Shown here one piece after another: positions 9,008-18,037 of a stretch of DNA of 64,000 nt. The notes under the pieces are model-generated. The model was not told the DNA's origin and did not search any database. It worked only from the letters and a program-made list of their open reading frames with translations. Source of the DNA: CBDAQA01 sp965198865. Lineage in GTDB: Bacteria; Planctomycetota; Phycisphaerae; Tepidisphaerales; Tepidisphaeraceae. The DNA is taken from contig CBDAQA010000032.1 in NCBI GenBank assembly GCA_965198865.1, positions 62,001 through 126,000 of the forward strand, given 5' to 3'. A program made the translations under genes and the position numbers. How positions within the stretch are numbered: the first letter of the stretch is position 1; every line of letters starts with the position of its first letter.

Positions 9008-9309
9008 TCCGCACCGCCGTCGAGCAGCGACACCTGGAGAGCCTGACGCACGCCCTCGGCCCGGTCGTGGCCGGCGCACTGGCCCAGCCGGACGTGGTCG
9101 AGGTCATGGCCAACCCCGACGGCACCCTCTGGGTCGACCGGGCCGGCGTCGGCCGCGAGCGGGTCGGCACTATTGAGCCGGCCGCGGCCGAGACCACGGT
9201 GCGTCTGCTGGCCAGCCACATGGGCCAGACCGTCACCCCCGACCGCCCGGCCGTCGCCGGCGTCCTGCCCCGCGGCGGCGAGCGGTTCCAGGGCGTCCTG
9301 CCCCCGCTA
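9004..9309 (+). pseudogene. trbB: trbB 5' part, interrupted by IS630 element
   Basis: The first 102 codons of the VirB11-type ATPase TrbB, starting MIRTAVEQRHLESLTHALG and containing the N-terminal domain (VVEVMANPDGTLWVDRAGVG, then GVLPRGGERFQGVLPPL). The ATG overlaps the preceding stop as ATGA. The coding sequence stops after codon CTA (9307-9309), where a mobile element begins. The match with the 3' part is exact: joining 9309 to 10486 gives PPL-TDRPTFSIRKRA in frame, as in intact TrbB proteins. In the present state the peptide runs into IS sequence and cannot make the ATPase. Confidence 0.9.
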
Positions 9310-10483
9310 TACTCTACCCGCCCAGGAGTGAGACATCCTCGAACTCCTGGAACTTCAGCGTCATCAGCGACGCCATGTCCTTGGCGTGCGTCGTCGTCAC
9401 GCCGCCCAGCACCGACTCGACGGCCGAGCGGAAGGCGGCGAAGTCGGCGTGGAACTTGCCGTAGCACGCCCGCCGCTTGGTGAACCGCCACAGCCGCTCG
9501 ATCAGGTTCAGGTTGGGGCTGTACGACGGCAGGAACAGCAGCTCGATCTTAAGCTCGGCCGCCAGGGCCATGACCACCGCGTTCCGCTGGTAGCGGGCGT
9601 TGTCCAGCACCATCGTGACCGGCCCGGCCAGCCCCTTGGCGGCCACGGCCCGGAGCAGCTCGCACATGGTCTGGGCGTTGACCACGGTCGTGTTGGTCAC
9701 GGTCGTCAGCTGGCGCGTGACCGCGTCCCACGCGCCCAGCACGTTCAGCCGCTGCCGGCCCGAGGCGGCCCGCACGTGGACCCGCAGGATCGACCACAGG
9801 TGACACAGGAACGTGGCGAACACGAAGTGGGCCGCGTCGACGAACAGCACGTGCCCCCGCCCGGCGACGGCCGCGTCCAGCTTGGGCTGCAGCTGCTCGG
9901 CCAGGAACCGCCGCTGCTCGGCCACGTGCTCCGCCAACTTTTTTTCGGCGGCACCGGGACGGCCCGCGCCCGCTGCCAGGTGAACCCCAGCCCGGCCAGG
10001 AACGTGCGGGTCTGGGTCGGCCCCCGGCGGATGCCGGTCACCGCGAAGATCCGCTCGGCCGCCTCGGCCGTCGTCCGCACGGGCCGCCCGGTCAAGTCCG
10101 CCCGGATCGCCGCCGCGTGTTCGGCCAGGCTGCTGACCGGCCCCTTGACGTCCCGCCGCCGCAGCCCGTCCAGGCCGCCGTCCCGCAGGGCCGCCACGTA
10201 CCGCTCGGCCGTCGCCCGCGACACGCCGGCCACCGCCCCGGCCACCTCCCGCGTCAGCCCGCAGTGGACCGACCAGACGAACGTCATCTTCCGCCGGACG
10301 TGCAGGTCGGGGTGGCCGTACCGCTCGGCGTCGACGACCCGCCGCTCCTCGTCCGTCAGCGCGATGCGATGCCAAGCCATCCGTGGCCCTCCGTGACTAC
10401 CGCCCCTGGCGGCTGGTTCACGGCGGGTATACCGGCGGCCGAGAGGCCCGTCCAGAATGCCTCATCAGCAGCCGGGCAGGGTA
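9310..10483 (-). mobile_element. IS630-family insertion sequence in trbB
   Basis: A 1174-bp element. Its imperfect terminal repeats begin TACTCTACCCGCC at the left end and, read inward from the right end, TACCCTGCCCGGC. It is flanked by the TA dinucleotides 9308-9309 and 10484-10485, the target duplication expected for IS630/Tc1-mariner elements. The single transposase gene fills almost the whole element; its stop codon lies inside the left terminal repeat. Removing 9310-10485 reconstitutes trbB. Confidence 0.93.
9314..10380 (-). CDS. IS630-family transposase, expressed by -1 frameshift
   Basis: A DDE transposase encoded in two overlapping frames. Frame A begins at ATG 10380 (MAWHRIALTDEERRVV) and carries the N-terminal helix-turn-helix (EVAGAVAGVSRATAERYVAA). 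Frame B continues after a run of seven A on the coding strand (plus-strand T 9939-9945) and carries the catalytic triad: Asp in HVLFVDAAHF, Asp in VTMVLDNARYQ, and Glu in SPNLNLIERLWRF. A -1 slip on the A7 run joins VPVPPKK to KLAEHVAEQRRF. Such slippery A-runs are known in IS630 and IS3 families, so this is likely programmed rather than a mutation. Neither frame alone has all functional parts. Confidence 0.88.
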
Positions 10484-10485
10484 TA

Positions 10486-11121
10486 ACCGACCGCCCGACG
10501 TTCTCCATCCGCAAGCGGGCGAGCCTGGTCTACACGCTGGACGACTACGTCGCCTCCGGCGTCCTGGCACCGGCCGACGCCGACGTCCTCCGCCGAGCCG
10601 TGGCCGACCGGCAGAACATCCTGGTGGCCGGCGGGACCGGGTCGGGCAAGACGACGTTGGCCAACGCGCTCCTGGCCGAGCCGGCCTTCCGCCGCGACCG
10701 GGTGGTCGTGATCGAGGACACGAAGGAGCTGCAGTGCCCGGCCGAGGACCGGGTCGAGCTGCTGACCAAGGCGACGGACCCGCCGGTGAACATGACCGAC
10801 CTGCTGCGGGTCACCCTGCGGCTCCGCCCCGACCGCATCGTCGTCGGCGAGGTCCGCGGCCCCGAGGCCCTGGCCCTGCTCAAGGCCTGGAACACCGGCC
10901 ACCCCGGCGGCGTCGCCACGGTCCACGCCAACTCGGCCGCCGACGCCCTGCACCGGCTGGAGGACCTGGCCGGCGAGGCGTCGGCCACTGTGCCGCGACG
11001 GGCGATCGCGTCGGCGGTGAACGTGGTCGCGTTCATCGAGCGGACGGCCGGTACCCCAGGAGGACGGGTGTCGACCGTCGCACGCGTTCGAGGACTTCAC
11101 GCCGGTGAGTACGCTCTTTGA
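10486..11121 (+). pseudogene. trbB: trbB 3' part with ATPase core, downstream of IS630
   Basis: The last 211 codons of TrbB. They contain Walker A (VAGGTGSGKTTLANALL), the Asp box (VVIEDTKELQCPAEDR), Walker B (LRLRPDRIVVGEVRGPEA) and the His box (NTGHPGGVATVHANSA), and end at a natural position (STVARVRGLHAGEYAL). Together with 9004-9309 the uninterrupted gene would encode 313 residues, a normal TrbB length. TrbB is a hexameric cytoplasmic ATPase that powers pilus assembly and DNA transfer. Without precise IS excision or a second copy, the Trb channel of this element should be non-functional. Confidence 0.9.
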
Positions 11122-11213
11122 CAGGATAGCGGTCGGTCTCAAGTCGATGCCCATCGCCAGCCGTGTCGTGCAGCCTGGATGGCGACTGCGAAAGTCTCAA
11201 GCCCGGGCGTTTG

Positions 11214-11243
11214 TTGACAAGTCTATCATTTCGCGACGATAGT
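11214..11243 (+). promoter_or_regulatory. Promoter with overlapping inverted repeat before HTH-methylase operon
   Basis: TTGACA (11214-11219), an 18-bp spacer and GATAGT (11238-11243). The repeat CTATC (11223-11227) and GATAG (11238-11242) surrounds a TCGCGA core, a plausible operator for the HTH protein encoded 30 bp downstream. Confidence 0.5.
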
Positions 11244-11273
11244 GCCTCGCGTCCTGAGATGGGAGGATGTTAG

Positions 11274-11510
11274 GTGCTCTACCGGAGGTCGCAGGAGATC
11301 GAGGGTCGATTGCGCCAGATCGTGTCGCTCATTCGAGCCGCGCGGCACACAACGCATTCGCTCGCGATTTCCCTCGACACGTCGGAACCGACAATCTCGC
11401 GAAGTCTCTCCGCCCTGAGGGAGCGAGGGTATGAGATTCGGTCGGTGAAGGACGGAAGCGGCTGGCGGTACGAGATCCTATCGGAACCCGAACTGGCGCC
11501 AGGACGGTAA
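11274..11510 (+). CDS. Small winged-helix/HTH regulator of the methylase operon
   Basis: A 78-residue protein made almost entirely of one DNA-binding domain: THSLAISLDTSEPTISRSLS is a clear helix-turn-helix (residues about 23-42), followed by ALRERGYEIRSVKDGSGWRY, the wing. The start is a GTG preceded by GGGAGG. It lies 4 bp before the large methylase gene, in the arrangement of a restriction-modification controller (C protein-like), though the fold looks like a generic HTH_11/DeoR-type domain. Regulation of its own promoter through the inverted repeat at 11223-11242 is an inference. Confidence 0.7.
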   Translation: MLYRRSQEIEGRLRQIVSLIRAARHTTHSLAISLDTSEPTISRSLSALRERGYEIRSVKDGSGWRYEILSEPELAPGR

Positions 11511-11514
11511 GACA

Positions 11515-14500
11515 ATGGCGACCACTGTGACAGACGGATGGAGGCAGGAGCTGGCGATCGCCAGTTGGGGTCCGCCCACGTTCTTCACCGCTTCCGATGA
11601 TCTCGTGGTTGCGGGCCGGCCCGTGCCGCAAGCCCACTCGATGCGGCGAGCCTTCGACGACTTAGGCGTCGATGCGATCGTTTGCTTCAGCAACGCGCCC
11701 CTGATTTACTTTCGGGAGGTGGAGCGAGTCGAGGCGGCTGAGGTCAACGAGTTGCACCGCCGATTCTGGAGCCAGGGGCTCGCACCCGTCCTGGTCCTGA
11801 TCAGCGACGCGGAGGTGTTCGTCTACTCCGGTCTCGCCCTGCCGGCCCGCGAAGGTGAAACGTTGTTCGACCGCGGCGGGGACGACCGGCTCGTCGCGCA
11901 GCTAGACCGGGTCACGCAGGCCGCCGAGTTGCGTCAACTCGTTCTCTCGGTGGAATCCGGCGAGTTCTTTCGCCGTCACTCACGCTCGTTCGATCCAGGA
12001 CGGAGGGTTGACCGCGAGTTGCTCCGGAACCTGAAGGCCGCCCGCGACGAGATGGATCGGACTAGGAGCGGAAGGTTAGCACCGGGCGTGCTCGACGCCC
12101 TCCTGTGCCGCGTCATCTTCGCCTGTTACCTGTTCGACCGGAAGGTGATTGACCGCGACTACCTAGAGTCGTGCGGCGTCCAGAATGCCGCTGACCTGCG
12201 GGACGTCGTGTGCCTTCCGAAGCGCGAGGCCAGGCATGCGCTCGAACGCCTTTTTGATCAGCTCGGTCGAGACTTCAATGGCGACCTCTTCCGGGGTGAC
12301 GTTGGAAGCGAGTGGGGGTCAGTGGACGACGCGCACCTGACGGTTCTGCAACGGATGCTCATCGGGGCTGACGTGTGCACGGGCCAAGGCGCGTTCTGGC
12401 CGTATGACTTCGGCGTGATCCCCATCGAGACAATCAGTTCGATCTACGAGCATTTCCTGAAAACTGCAGACGCCCGGGCCAAAAAAGAGTCCGGAGCTTT
12501 CTACACGCCACGGTTCCTGTGTGAGGTCATCCTCGACCTGGCACTTGATGGGATCGGGTCGCTTCTGGGCAAGCGGTTCCTGGACCCATCCTGCGGCTCT
12601 GGCATCTTTCTCGTCGGCCTATTCAACCGCATGGCTGAGGAGTGGAAGCGAGCGAACCCGCGAGCCCGGTACGACAGCAGAGCGAACGGACTGATGGGGC
12701 TGCTTACGGAGAATCTTTTCGGTGCCGACCTGAACCCGACTGCATGCCACATCACGGCGTTCAGCCTGTACCTAGCCTTCCTGGACCAGCTCTCGCCGCC
12801 CGACATCCGCAAGCTCCAGGCGAAGGGCAAGTTCCTGCCGCCGCTCGTTTTCTCGCCCGGCGAGGACCCATCTAAGGAGCCCGGCCGTTCGGTTCTCCAC
12901 GGGGACTTCTTCGACGTCGGGCAAGACGTTCCGACAAACTTCGATTTGGTGGTCGGCAACCCACCCTGGATGAGCGCGACCAGCGATGCGGTACCGTTCG
13001 TCCGCTGGTGCAGAAATGAAAGGCTGCCGCTGCCAGACCGACAGGCAGCCTTGGCGTTCGCGTGGAAGGCTCCCCGCCACCTGTCTGCCGCCGGGCGATG
13101 TTGCCTCGTCCTACCCCACGGTGTCCTATTCAACCATGGACCTGTCTCGCTGAGGTTCCAACACGCTTGGCTGACGGCCCACGCGGCGGAAGTCGTGCTC
13201 AACCTTGCGGACTTTCAGCGGTTCCTGTTCGAGGAGGCGGAAAACCCTGCTGTAGTCATTCGTTATCGCAAGACGCCGCCGGCCGACGGCGACGCACCGA
13301 TCCGATACCTGACGCCGAAAATGGATTGGACCGTCGCGCAGGCGGAGCTGCTGAGCATCTACCCTCAGGACCAGAAGCCGATCCGCGTGGGGGATGTACT
13401 GGCCGACCTCAGGGCGAACGGGATGCCGCTGATCTGGAAGGAGCGGTACTGGGGCACACCGCGGGATTGGAAGCTGCTCGACCGACTCAAAGAGTTCTCG
13501 AAGCTAAGCGCGCTGGCCGGCCGGCGGGCGACCCGCTGGACGGTCGGCCAAGGCTTTCAGAAACCCGGCCCGAGCGACGGGCCCGACGACCGCAAATCGG
13601 TCACGATGCCCACGCGGACCATCGTGGAGGCGAGCGGCGAGCATTTCGCCCTGTTCCTCCTCCCTGCCGATTGTGGGCTGCTGCCGTCTGACACCGTGGA
13701 GCTGCGTGACCGATCAAACACAAACGTTGAAGTGTTCCGCGGCCCTCACGTTCTCATAACCGACGGCTTTAAGGTGGCCTTTGCCGACTTTGACGCGACG
13801 TTCCGCCAGTCAGTCCGTGGCATCACCGGGCCGATGGCCGACCGCAAGTTGCTCGTGTTCCTTTCGGCCTATCTAAATTCCCCGCTCGCGAAATATTACC
13901 TGTTCCACACATCGGCGAACCTAGGCGTGGAGCGGGCCAAGGCCGAGTCGGCGGATGTATTGCGGTTGCCCTTCCCGCTGCCGGAGGACGCGCCCGCCGG
14001 TCGCGACGCGGAGGGACTGGTCGACCAAGCTTACGAGATCTACCGGCGGGCCGTAGGGGCTTCGACGGCCGATGCGTCGGGGCGGCAGAAAATTACCGCG
14101 GAGGCGATCAGCGAGCTTTCGGAACTCGTTCTCGCCTACTTCGACGTCGATGACAACGAGCGGATCCTGATCGAGGACACGAATGGGGTGCTGTACGGGA
14201 GCGCACGCCGCCGCCGCATTGATGAGTCCGTGCCAACCCTCCGTCCCAGCACGCCGGACGATCGCGTTGCCTATGGGGCGGTCGTCTGCGCGACGATGAA
14301 CGACTGGGCACGTGGAGGCAAATACGAGGTCCACTCGACCATCCACAGCTCAGACCAAGCGGGGGTCGCGGTCGCTGTGTTCCACAAGGCACGACGGGGC
14401 ACTGGCTCAACCCAGGTCGCCACGCCTCCCGACGGTTTTTTGCTAGCTCTAGAGCGGCTTCAAAAGGCGTTCCGAGAGGAGCGAGGAACGGTTGAAATGC

Positions 14501-14646
14501 TTAGGGGCGTCAAGGTGTTCGACGGCGACCGGCTGTACGTCCTCAAGCCTCTGAGTCAACGATTTTGGACGCGTACCACCGCCCTGAACGATGCAGACGA
14601 AATCGCGGCCGCCATCCTGTCGCCTACTCGGAGGGCTAACGCATGA
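11515..14646 (+). CDS. Large Eco57I-like adenine-specific DNA methylase (possible restriction enzyme)
   Basis: A 1043-residue class I SAM-dependent N6-adenine methylase. GAFYTPRFLCEVILDLAL (about residue 328) corresponds to motif X, RFLDPSCGSGIFLVGLF (about residue 353) is the SAM-binding motif I, and FDLVVGNPPWM (about residue 478) is the catalytic NPPW motif. The 320-residue N-terminal region has no motif I can name confidently. The C-terminal half would hold target recognition (SALAGRRATRWTVGQGFQKP onward). The layout resembles type IIG/Eco57I enzymes. It is 4 bp after the HTH gene and overlaps the next start as ATGA. Its lower GC and freer codon use than the trb genes suggest it is imported cargo. 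The enzyme may modify host DNA while the neighbour cuts, or it may be bifunctional. Confidence 0.85.
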   Translation: MATTVTDGWRQELAIASWGPPTFFTASDDLVVAGRPVPQAHSMRRAFDDLGVDAIVCFSNAPLIYFREVERVEAAEVNELHRRFWSQGLAPVLVLISDAEVFVYSGLALPAREGETLFDRGGDDRLVAQLDRVTQAAELRQLVLSVESGEFFRRHSRSFDPGRRVDRELLRNLKAARDEMDRTRSGRLAPGVLDALLCRVIFACYLFDRKVIDRDYLESCGVQNAADLRDVVCLPKREARHALERLFDQLGRDFNGDLFRGDVGSEWGSVDDAHLTVLQRMLIGADVCTGQGAFWPYDFGVIPIETISSIYEHFLKTADARAKKESGAFYTPRFLCEVILDLALDGIGSLLGKRFLDPSCGSGIFLVGLFNRMAEEWKRANPRARYDSRANGLMGLLTENLFGADLNPTACHITAFSLYLAFLDQLSPPDIRKLQAKGKFLPPLVFSPGEDPSKEPGRSVLHGDFFDVGQDVPTNFDLVVGNPPWMSATSDAVPFVRWCRNERLPLPDRQAALAFAWKAPRHLSAAGRCCLVLPHGVLFNHGPVSLRFQHAWLTAHAAEVVLNLADFQRFLFEEAENPAVVIRYRKTPPADGDAPIRYLTPKMDWTVAQAELLSIYPQDQKPIRVGDVLADLRANGMPLIWKERYWGTPRDWKLLDRLKEFSKLSALAGRRATRWTVGQGFQKPGPSDGPDDRKSVTMPTRTIVEASGEHFALFLLPADCGLLPSDTVELRDRSNTNVEVFRGPHVLITDGFKVAFADFDATFRQSVRGITGPMADRKLLVFLSAYLNSPLAKYYLFHTSANLGVERAKAESADVLRLPFPLPEDAPAGRDAEGLVDQAYEIYRRAVGASTADASGRQKITAEAISELSELVLAYFDVDDNERILIEDTNGVLYGSARRRRIDESVPTLRPSTPDDRVAYGAVVCATMNDWARGGKYEVHSTIHSSDQAGVAVAVFHKARRGTGSTQVATPPDGFLLALERLQKAFREERGTVEMLRGVKVFDGDRLYVLKPLSQRFWTRTTALNDADEIAAAILSPTRRANA

Positions 14647-15350
14647 CGGTTGGCGACGAACAGGTCTGGTCCGACATCTTCCCGGACGACCTGATACCCA
14701 GGATCATCGACCTTGTCTGGGACACTTGGCAAGCCGTCCCGAGTCCCGCCATCAACGACCTCGAAGTGCCGATCACCCGTCGTTTCAAGCATTCTTTGAA
14801 GCAGGCGAAGGACTACCGAAAGCTGCCCGTTCGTATCGAGAGGGAGGCGGTAGAAGACGACCCGAAGACCGGCGCGGAGTTAGGACGTATAGACCTGAAA
14901 CTGGTGCCTGCTGGGTCCGCCTTAGAGGAGGTCTACTTCGCGTTCGAGTGCAAGCGGCTGAACGCGGTCGAACGTGGACGGCCCCGCACGCTCGCCCCCA
15001 AGTACGTGACCCAAGGGATGATGCGGTTCGTCGACGGGCGGTACGGCGGCTCGGTCATCCAGGGCGGAATGATCGGTTACGTTTTGGACGGCCGGACATC
15101 CCACGCGATTAGTCGGGTCGGAAAAAATATCGACAGCCGCCGCACCTTGCTCAGACTGACTGCCGGCCCATCGCTGCAACCCTCAACGGTCCGACCCGCC
15201 AACACGTTCGTTCGTGAGACGATGCACGTCCTGCCGGATTCCCGCGTGTTCCGCCTGCACCACATCTTCCTCGCAGGCGCGGGTCATTCATCGGTGCAGG
15301 CCAGTGAGCGGCGGCCTAAAGAGGAGAAACGCGAATTGGGACAGGGATGA
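14643..15350 (+). CDS. Putative PD-(D/E)XK nuclease partner of the methylase
   Basis: A 235-residue protein of no family I recognise. It contains an Asp in GRIDLKLVP (about residue 84), then EEVYFAFECKRLN, where E-C-K (about residues 102-104) after a hydrophobic strand fits the D...ExK signature of PD-(D/E)XK nucleases. A Gln in KYVTQGMMRF follows on the next helix, as in many such enzymes. It is translationally coupled to the methylase (ATGA), so the two probably act in one restriction-type system. The last 30 residues are basic and unstructured. Nuclease assignment is from the motif only. Confidence 0.6.
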   Translation: MTVGDEQVWSDIFPDDLIPRIIDLVWDTWQAVPSPAINDLEVPITRRFKHSLKQAKDYRKLPVRIEREAVEDDPKTGAELGRIDLKLVPAGSALEEVYFAFECKRLNAVERGRPRTLAPKYVTQGMMRFVDGRYGGSVIQGGMIGYVLDGRTSHAISRVGKNIDSRRTLLRLTAGPSLQPSTVRPANTFVRETMHVLPDSRVFRLHHIFLAGAGHSSVQASERRPKEEKRELGQG

Positions 15351-15424
15351 TGAGTTCGTCCCGCGTTTTGGTTGGAGATTCAGCCTGGAGCTCGACCCTA
15401 ACCGATGGTGGGCGAGCGCCTAGT

Positions 15425-15709
15425 TCAGGGGTGGCTCTCGCCATCGCCAATGGACCGATCCGACCGCCGTGACGGCCGGGATCTCGCCCGGCCGCCGCGG
15501 CGGAACTCCTGGAACGGGCGGTCGTCGGCCATGAACCGCCGGGCCATCTCCCGCAGCAGGTCGGCGTCCGACACGTCGGCCCCGTACGCCTGGCGGTAGT
15601 AGGCCCGGTACTGCTCCAGGTCGTGCTCCAGATCGTGGTTGATCTCGACCTGTATTTCTTTGCGGGTGGTTACGTGGAAGGGCGGAAGCGAGATCGTCGT
15701 CGTCGGCAT
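15425..15709 (-). CDS. DUF2274-type protein at the end of the trb operon
   Basis: A 94-residue protein, MPTTTISLPPFHVTTRKEIQ at the start, then a helical segment LEHDLEQYRAYYRQAYGADV and a basic tail. The size, the sequence pattern and the place directly after trbI match DUF2274 proteins, which close the trb operon in many proteobacterial ICEs. Its biochemical role is unknown. The ATG has AAGGAG about 8 nt upstream. It is separated from trbI by 24 bp and is convergent with the PD-(D/E)XK-like gene of the cargo. Confidence 0.7.
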   Translation of the reverse strand: MPTTTISLPPFHVTTRKEIQVEINHDLEHDLEQYRAYYRQAYGADVSDADLLREMARRFMADDRPFQEFRRGGRARSRPSRRSDRSIGDGESHP

Positions 15710-15733
15710 GGTGGGTCTCCTTCGGGGTTGATG

Positions 15734-18037
15734 TCAGGGGTTAGACGGCGCGTCCGCCTGGCGGTCGTAGGGGGCGAGGACCAGGTCCTTGTTGACCAGG
15801 ACGCGCAGCGGCCAGCCCTGGCGGACGGTGATGGTCGGCTGCACGTCCAGCTGACGGTCGATGATCCGGCTGCCGACGCGGTCGGCCTGCTGGGCGACGG
15901 TGTCGCCGATCACGTCCTGGCTGCCGAAGTTGCCGCCGTACCCGCCCTGGCGGCCGCGGGCCAGGTTGCCGCCGTAGGCGATGGCCGTGCTCAGGGCGGT
16001 GGCGGCGGCCAGCTTGTCCAGGTGGTAGTCGACCCGGTCGGCGACGCCGGACGCGCCGGCCTCGTCGGTGCCGGGCATGCCGGCCAAGGCGATCGAGCGG
16101 CCGTCGGGGTAGATCAGCCGCTGCCAGGCGAGCAGGGCCCGGTTCTGGCCGTTGCCCACCAGGCTCTGGTACCGGCCGAGCAGGCGGGACCCCTGCGGCA
16201 CGAGCAGGTGGTCGCCAGTGGCAGAGTCGTACACGTTCTCCGTCACCTGTGCGATCACGTCGCCGGGCAGGTCGGTGTTGATCGCCGTGACCAGGGCGGC
16301 GGGGATGACGCTGCCGGCCTTGAGCTCGTAGGGCGAGACCGGCGGCCGCAGCCGTTCGTTCAGGACCGGCTCGACCGACCCGGCGCGAGCCAGGAAGGCT
16401 TCCCGCTCCTGGTGGATGTCCGGCTTTTGTGGCGTGGCGGGCATCAACGCGGGTCCGGTGTCGGCGGGCAGGGGCGCAATCAAGCCGGCGTTGGTCGGGG
16501 CCGAGCCGGTCGCGGTTGAACCGGTAGGGGCCGACGACGCCGGGGTCACAGCCCGTGCGAACACCAGCGGCGAGTCGAACGCCGCCTGCTGCTCCTTCTG
16601 CTCCCGATCGGTCAGATGCCGATCGGGGGTGGCACCGGCCGGGCCGGTGGAGGCGGGCGCGGGCCGCGTCGCGGCCGAGCCCATCGACGTAGGGACGGAC
16701 ATGAACGCGTAGTCCGGCGGCAGCTCCTGGACCGACTCGACCGGACCGGCGGGCCGGATGGCGCTCTCCTCCCCCGCCCCGTCCCGCGGCCGGGTCGGCC
16801 CCCGGTTGTCCGACGTGACGGTCAGGGCGGCCAGGGCCAGCCCGCCTGCGGCGACGGCGATCAGGACGACCGAGCGGCGGCGGAGCCGCGTCACCGGCGG
16901 CCGGGGGCCGTAGGCGAGCAGCGGCGGGTCCGCGTCCAGGCTGGCCGGGTCCAGTGCGGTGGCGACGGGCGAGCCGTTCCCGTTTGTCGTGGTGGCCATG
17001 GCGAGCTCCGATGGTTCAGGGGTGACGTCGGCGCGGGCGATCCCAATGACGGTCTGCGGCGCCTGCCCCAGCCGCAGCTCGGCCCGGTCGAACAGGCGGT
17101 CGACGATGTACCAGTCGCCGCGAACGCGGTAGTTCACCAGCTGGGCGTCACCGTGGCGGCCCAGCACGAACAGGGGCGGTGCCTCCGTCACGGCCACCCG
17201 GGGCGGGAACTGGACGTACGTCTTGGCCCCGTCGTCGAACGCCCGCAGCGGGCACCAGGGCGGGACCGGCGCGTGCCGCGGGCGGAGGATCAGGTAGTCG
17301 AAGTTGGCCCTGGACAGGTCCAGCCCACGGGCGACTGTCTGGCCGGCGCGATCCCGCTGCTCGGCCGCGGCGTTGCGGACCGCGACCAAGTCGCCGTACG
17401 GGTAGTTCCACGCGATCATCGTGTGGTACGCGCTGCCCCCGTCCGGACTGGTCAGGTCCAGCGCGTACACCCGCTGGTCGGTCGTGACCAGCAGGTTGGT
17501 GCGCACGCCGGCCCGCCGCGGCTTCACGAGCAGCAGAGTCTGGGCGGTCGGCCCCGACCCTGACTCGACGCTGTCCACCGCCCACCGGGTCGTGTCGCCG
17601 GCGGCGGCCGTGATCAGCCGCTCGCCCGGCCGCAGGGCGATCGTCGTCACGTACCCGGGGCAGGTGACGGCCGTGTAGACGACGCCCGGGGCGTAGTCGT
17701 AATACTGGATCGCGTTCAGGAACCCGTCCGGCGTCGGCTGGGTCGTGGCGGCCGCCTTGGCCGCGGCCACCGCGGCCGGGCCGCTCAGCGCGGCGGGCGT
17801 GGCGGGGACGAGCGTGTCGGGCGCGAGCGGCCGCAGCTGCGGGCTGGGCACCGCCACCCGCACCTCCACCACCTTGGGCGGGGCGTCGTCGGCCGGGTCG
17901 TCCAGCTGTCGAACGGCGGCCTTCAGCCGGTCGTCCGGCAGGACGGGGACGGTTGGCGTGTCGCACGACTCGCAACCGGCCACCGCGAGCGCCGCCAGCA
18001 GGCAGGTGTTGTTGATGAACAGTTGGTGTCGGTTCAT
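15734..18037 (-). CDS. trbG-trbI: TrbG (VirB9)-TrbI (VirB10) continuous reading frame
   Basis: One uninterrupted 767-codon frame covers two proteins that are normally separate. Residues 1-345 are TrbG: a lipoprotein signal (LLAALAVAGC), then DPADDAPPKVVEVRVAVPSP, and the VirB9 core ending in WYIVDRLFDRAELRLG. Residues about 347-767 are TrbI: a cytoplasmic start, one membrane segment (SVVLIAVAAGGLALAALTV near residue 397), a Pro-rich linker, and the VirB10 C-terminal core (LKAGSVIPAALVTAINTDLP, VPQGSRLLGRYQS, RVLVNKDLVL). No stop lies between them. An internal ATG at 16999 with a weak GGAG upstream could start a separate 421-aa TrbI. The start overlaps the trbF stop as ATGA. Confidence 0.88.
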   Translation of the reverse strand: MNRHQLFINNTCLLAALAVAGCESCDTPTVPVLPDDRLKAAVRQLDDPADDAPPKVVEVRVAVPSPQLRPLAPDTLVPATPAALSGPAAVAAAKAAATTQPTPDGFLNAIQYYDYAPGVVYTAVTCPGYVTTIALRPGERLITAAAGDTTRWAVDSVESGSGPTAQTLLLVKPRRAGVRTNLLVTTDQRVYALDLTSPDGGSAYHTMIAWNYPYGDLVAVRNAAAEQRDRAGQTVARGLDLSRANFDYLILRPRHAPVPPWCPLRAFDDGAKTYVQFPPRVAVTEAPPLFVLGRHGDAQLVNYRVRGDWYIVDRLFDRAELRLGQAPQTVIGIARADVTPEPSELAMATTTNGNGSPVATALDPASLDADPPLLAYGPRPPVTRLRRRSVVLIAVAAGGLALAALTVTSDNRGPTRPRDGAGEESAIRPAGPVESVQELPPDYAFMSVPTSMGSAATRPAPASTGPAGATPDRHLTDREQKEQQAAFDSPLVFARAVTPASSAPTGSTATGSAPTNAGLIAPLPADTGPALMPATPQKPDIHQEREAFLARAGSVEPVLNERLRPPVSPYELKAGSVIPAALVTAINTDLPGDVIAQVTENVYDSATGDHLLVPQGSRLLGRYQSLVGNGQNRALLAWQRLIYPDGRSIALAGMPGTDEAGASGVADRVDYHLDKLAAATALSTAIAYGGNLARGRQGGYGGNFGSQDVIGDTVAQQADRVGSRIIDRQLDVQPTITVRQGWPLRVLVNKDLVLAPYDRQADAPSNP

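Noticed and set aside
11515..15350. Assignment of the methylase cassette to DISARM or BREX
   Set aside because: None of the marker genes (drmA/drmB, pglZ, brxC) is present in the window; only an adenine methylase is shared, which is not diagnostic.
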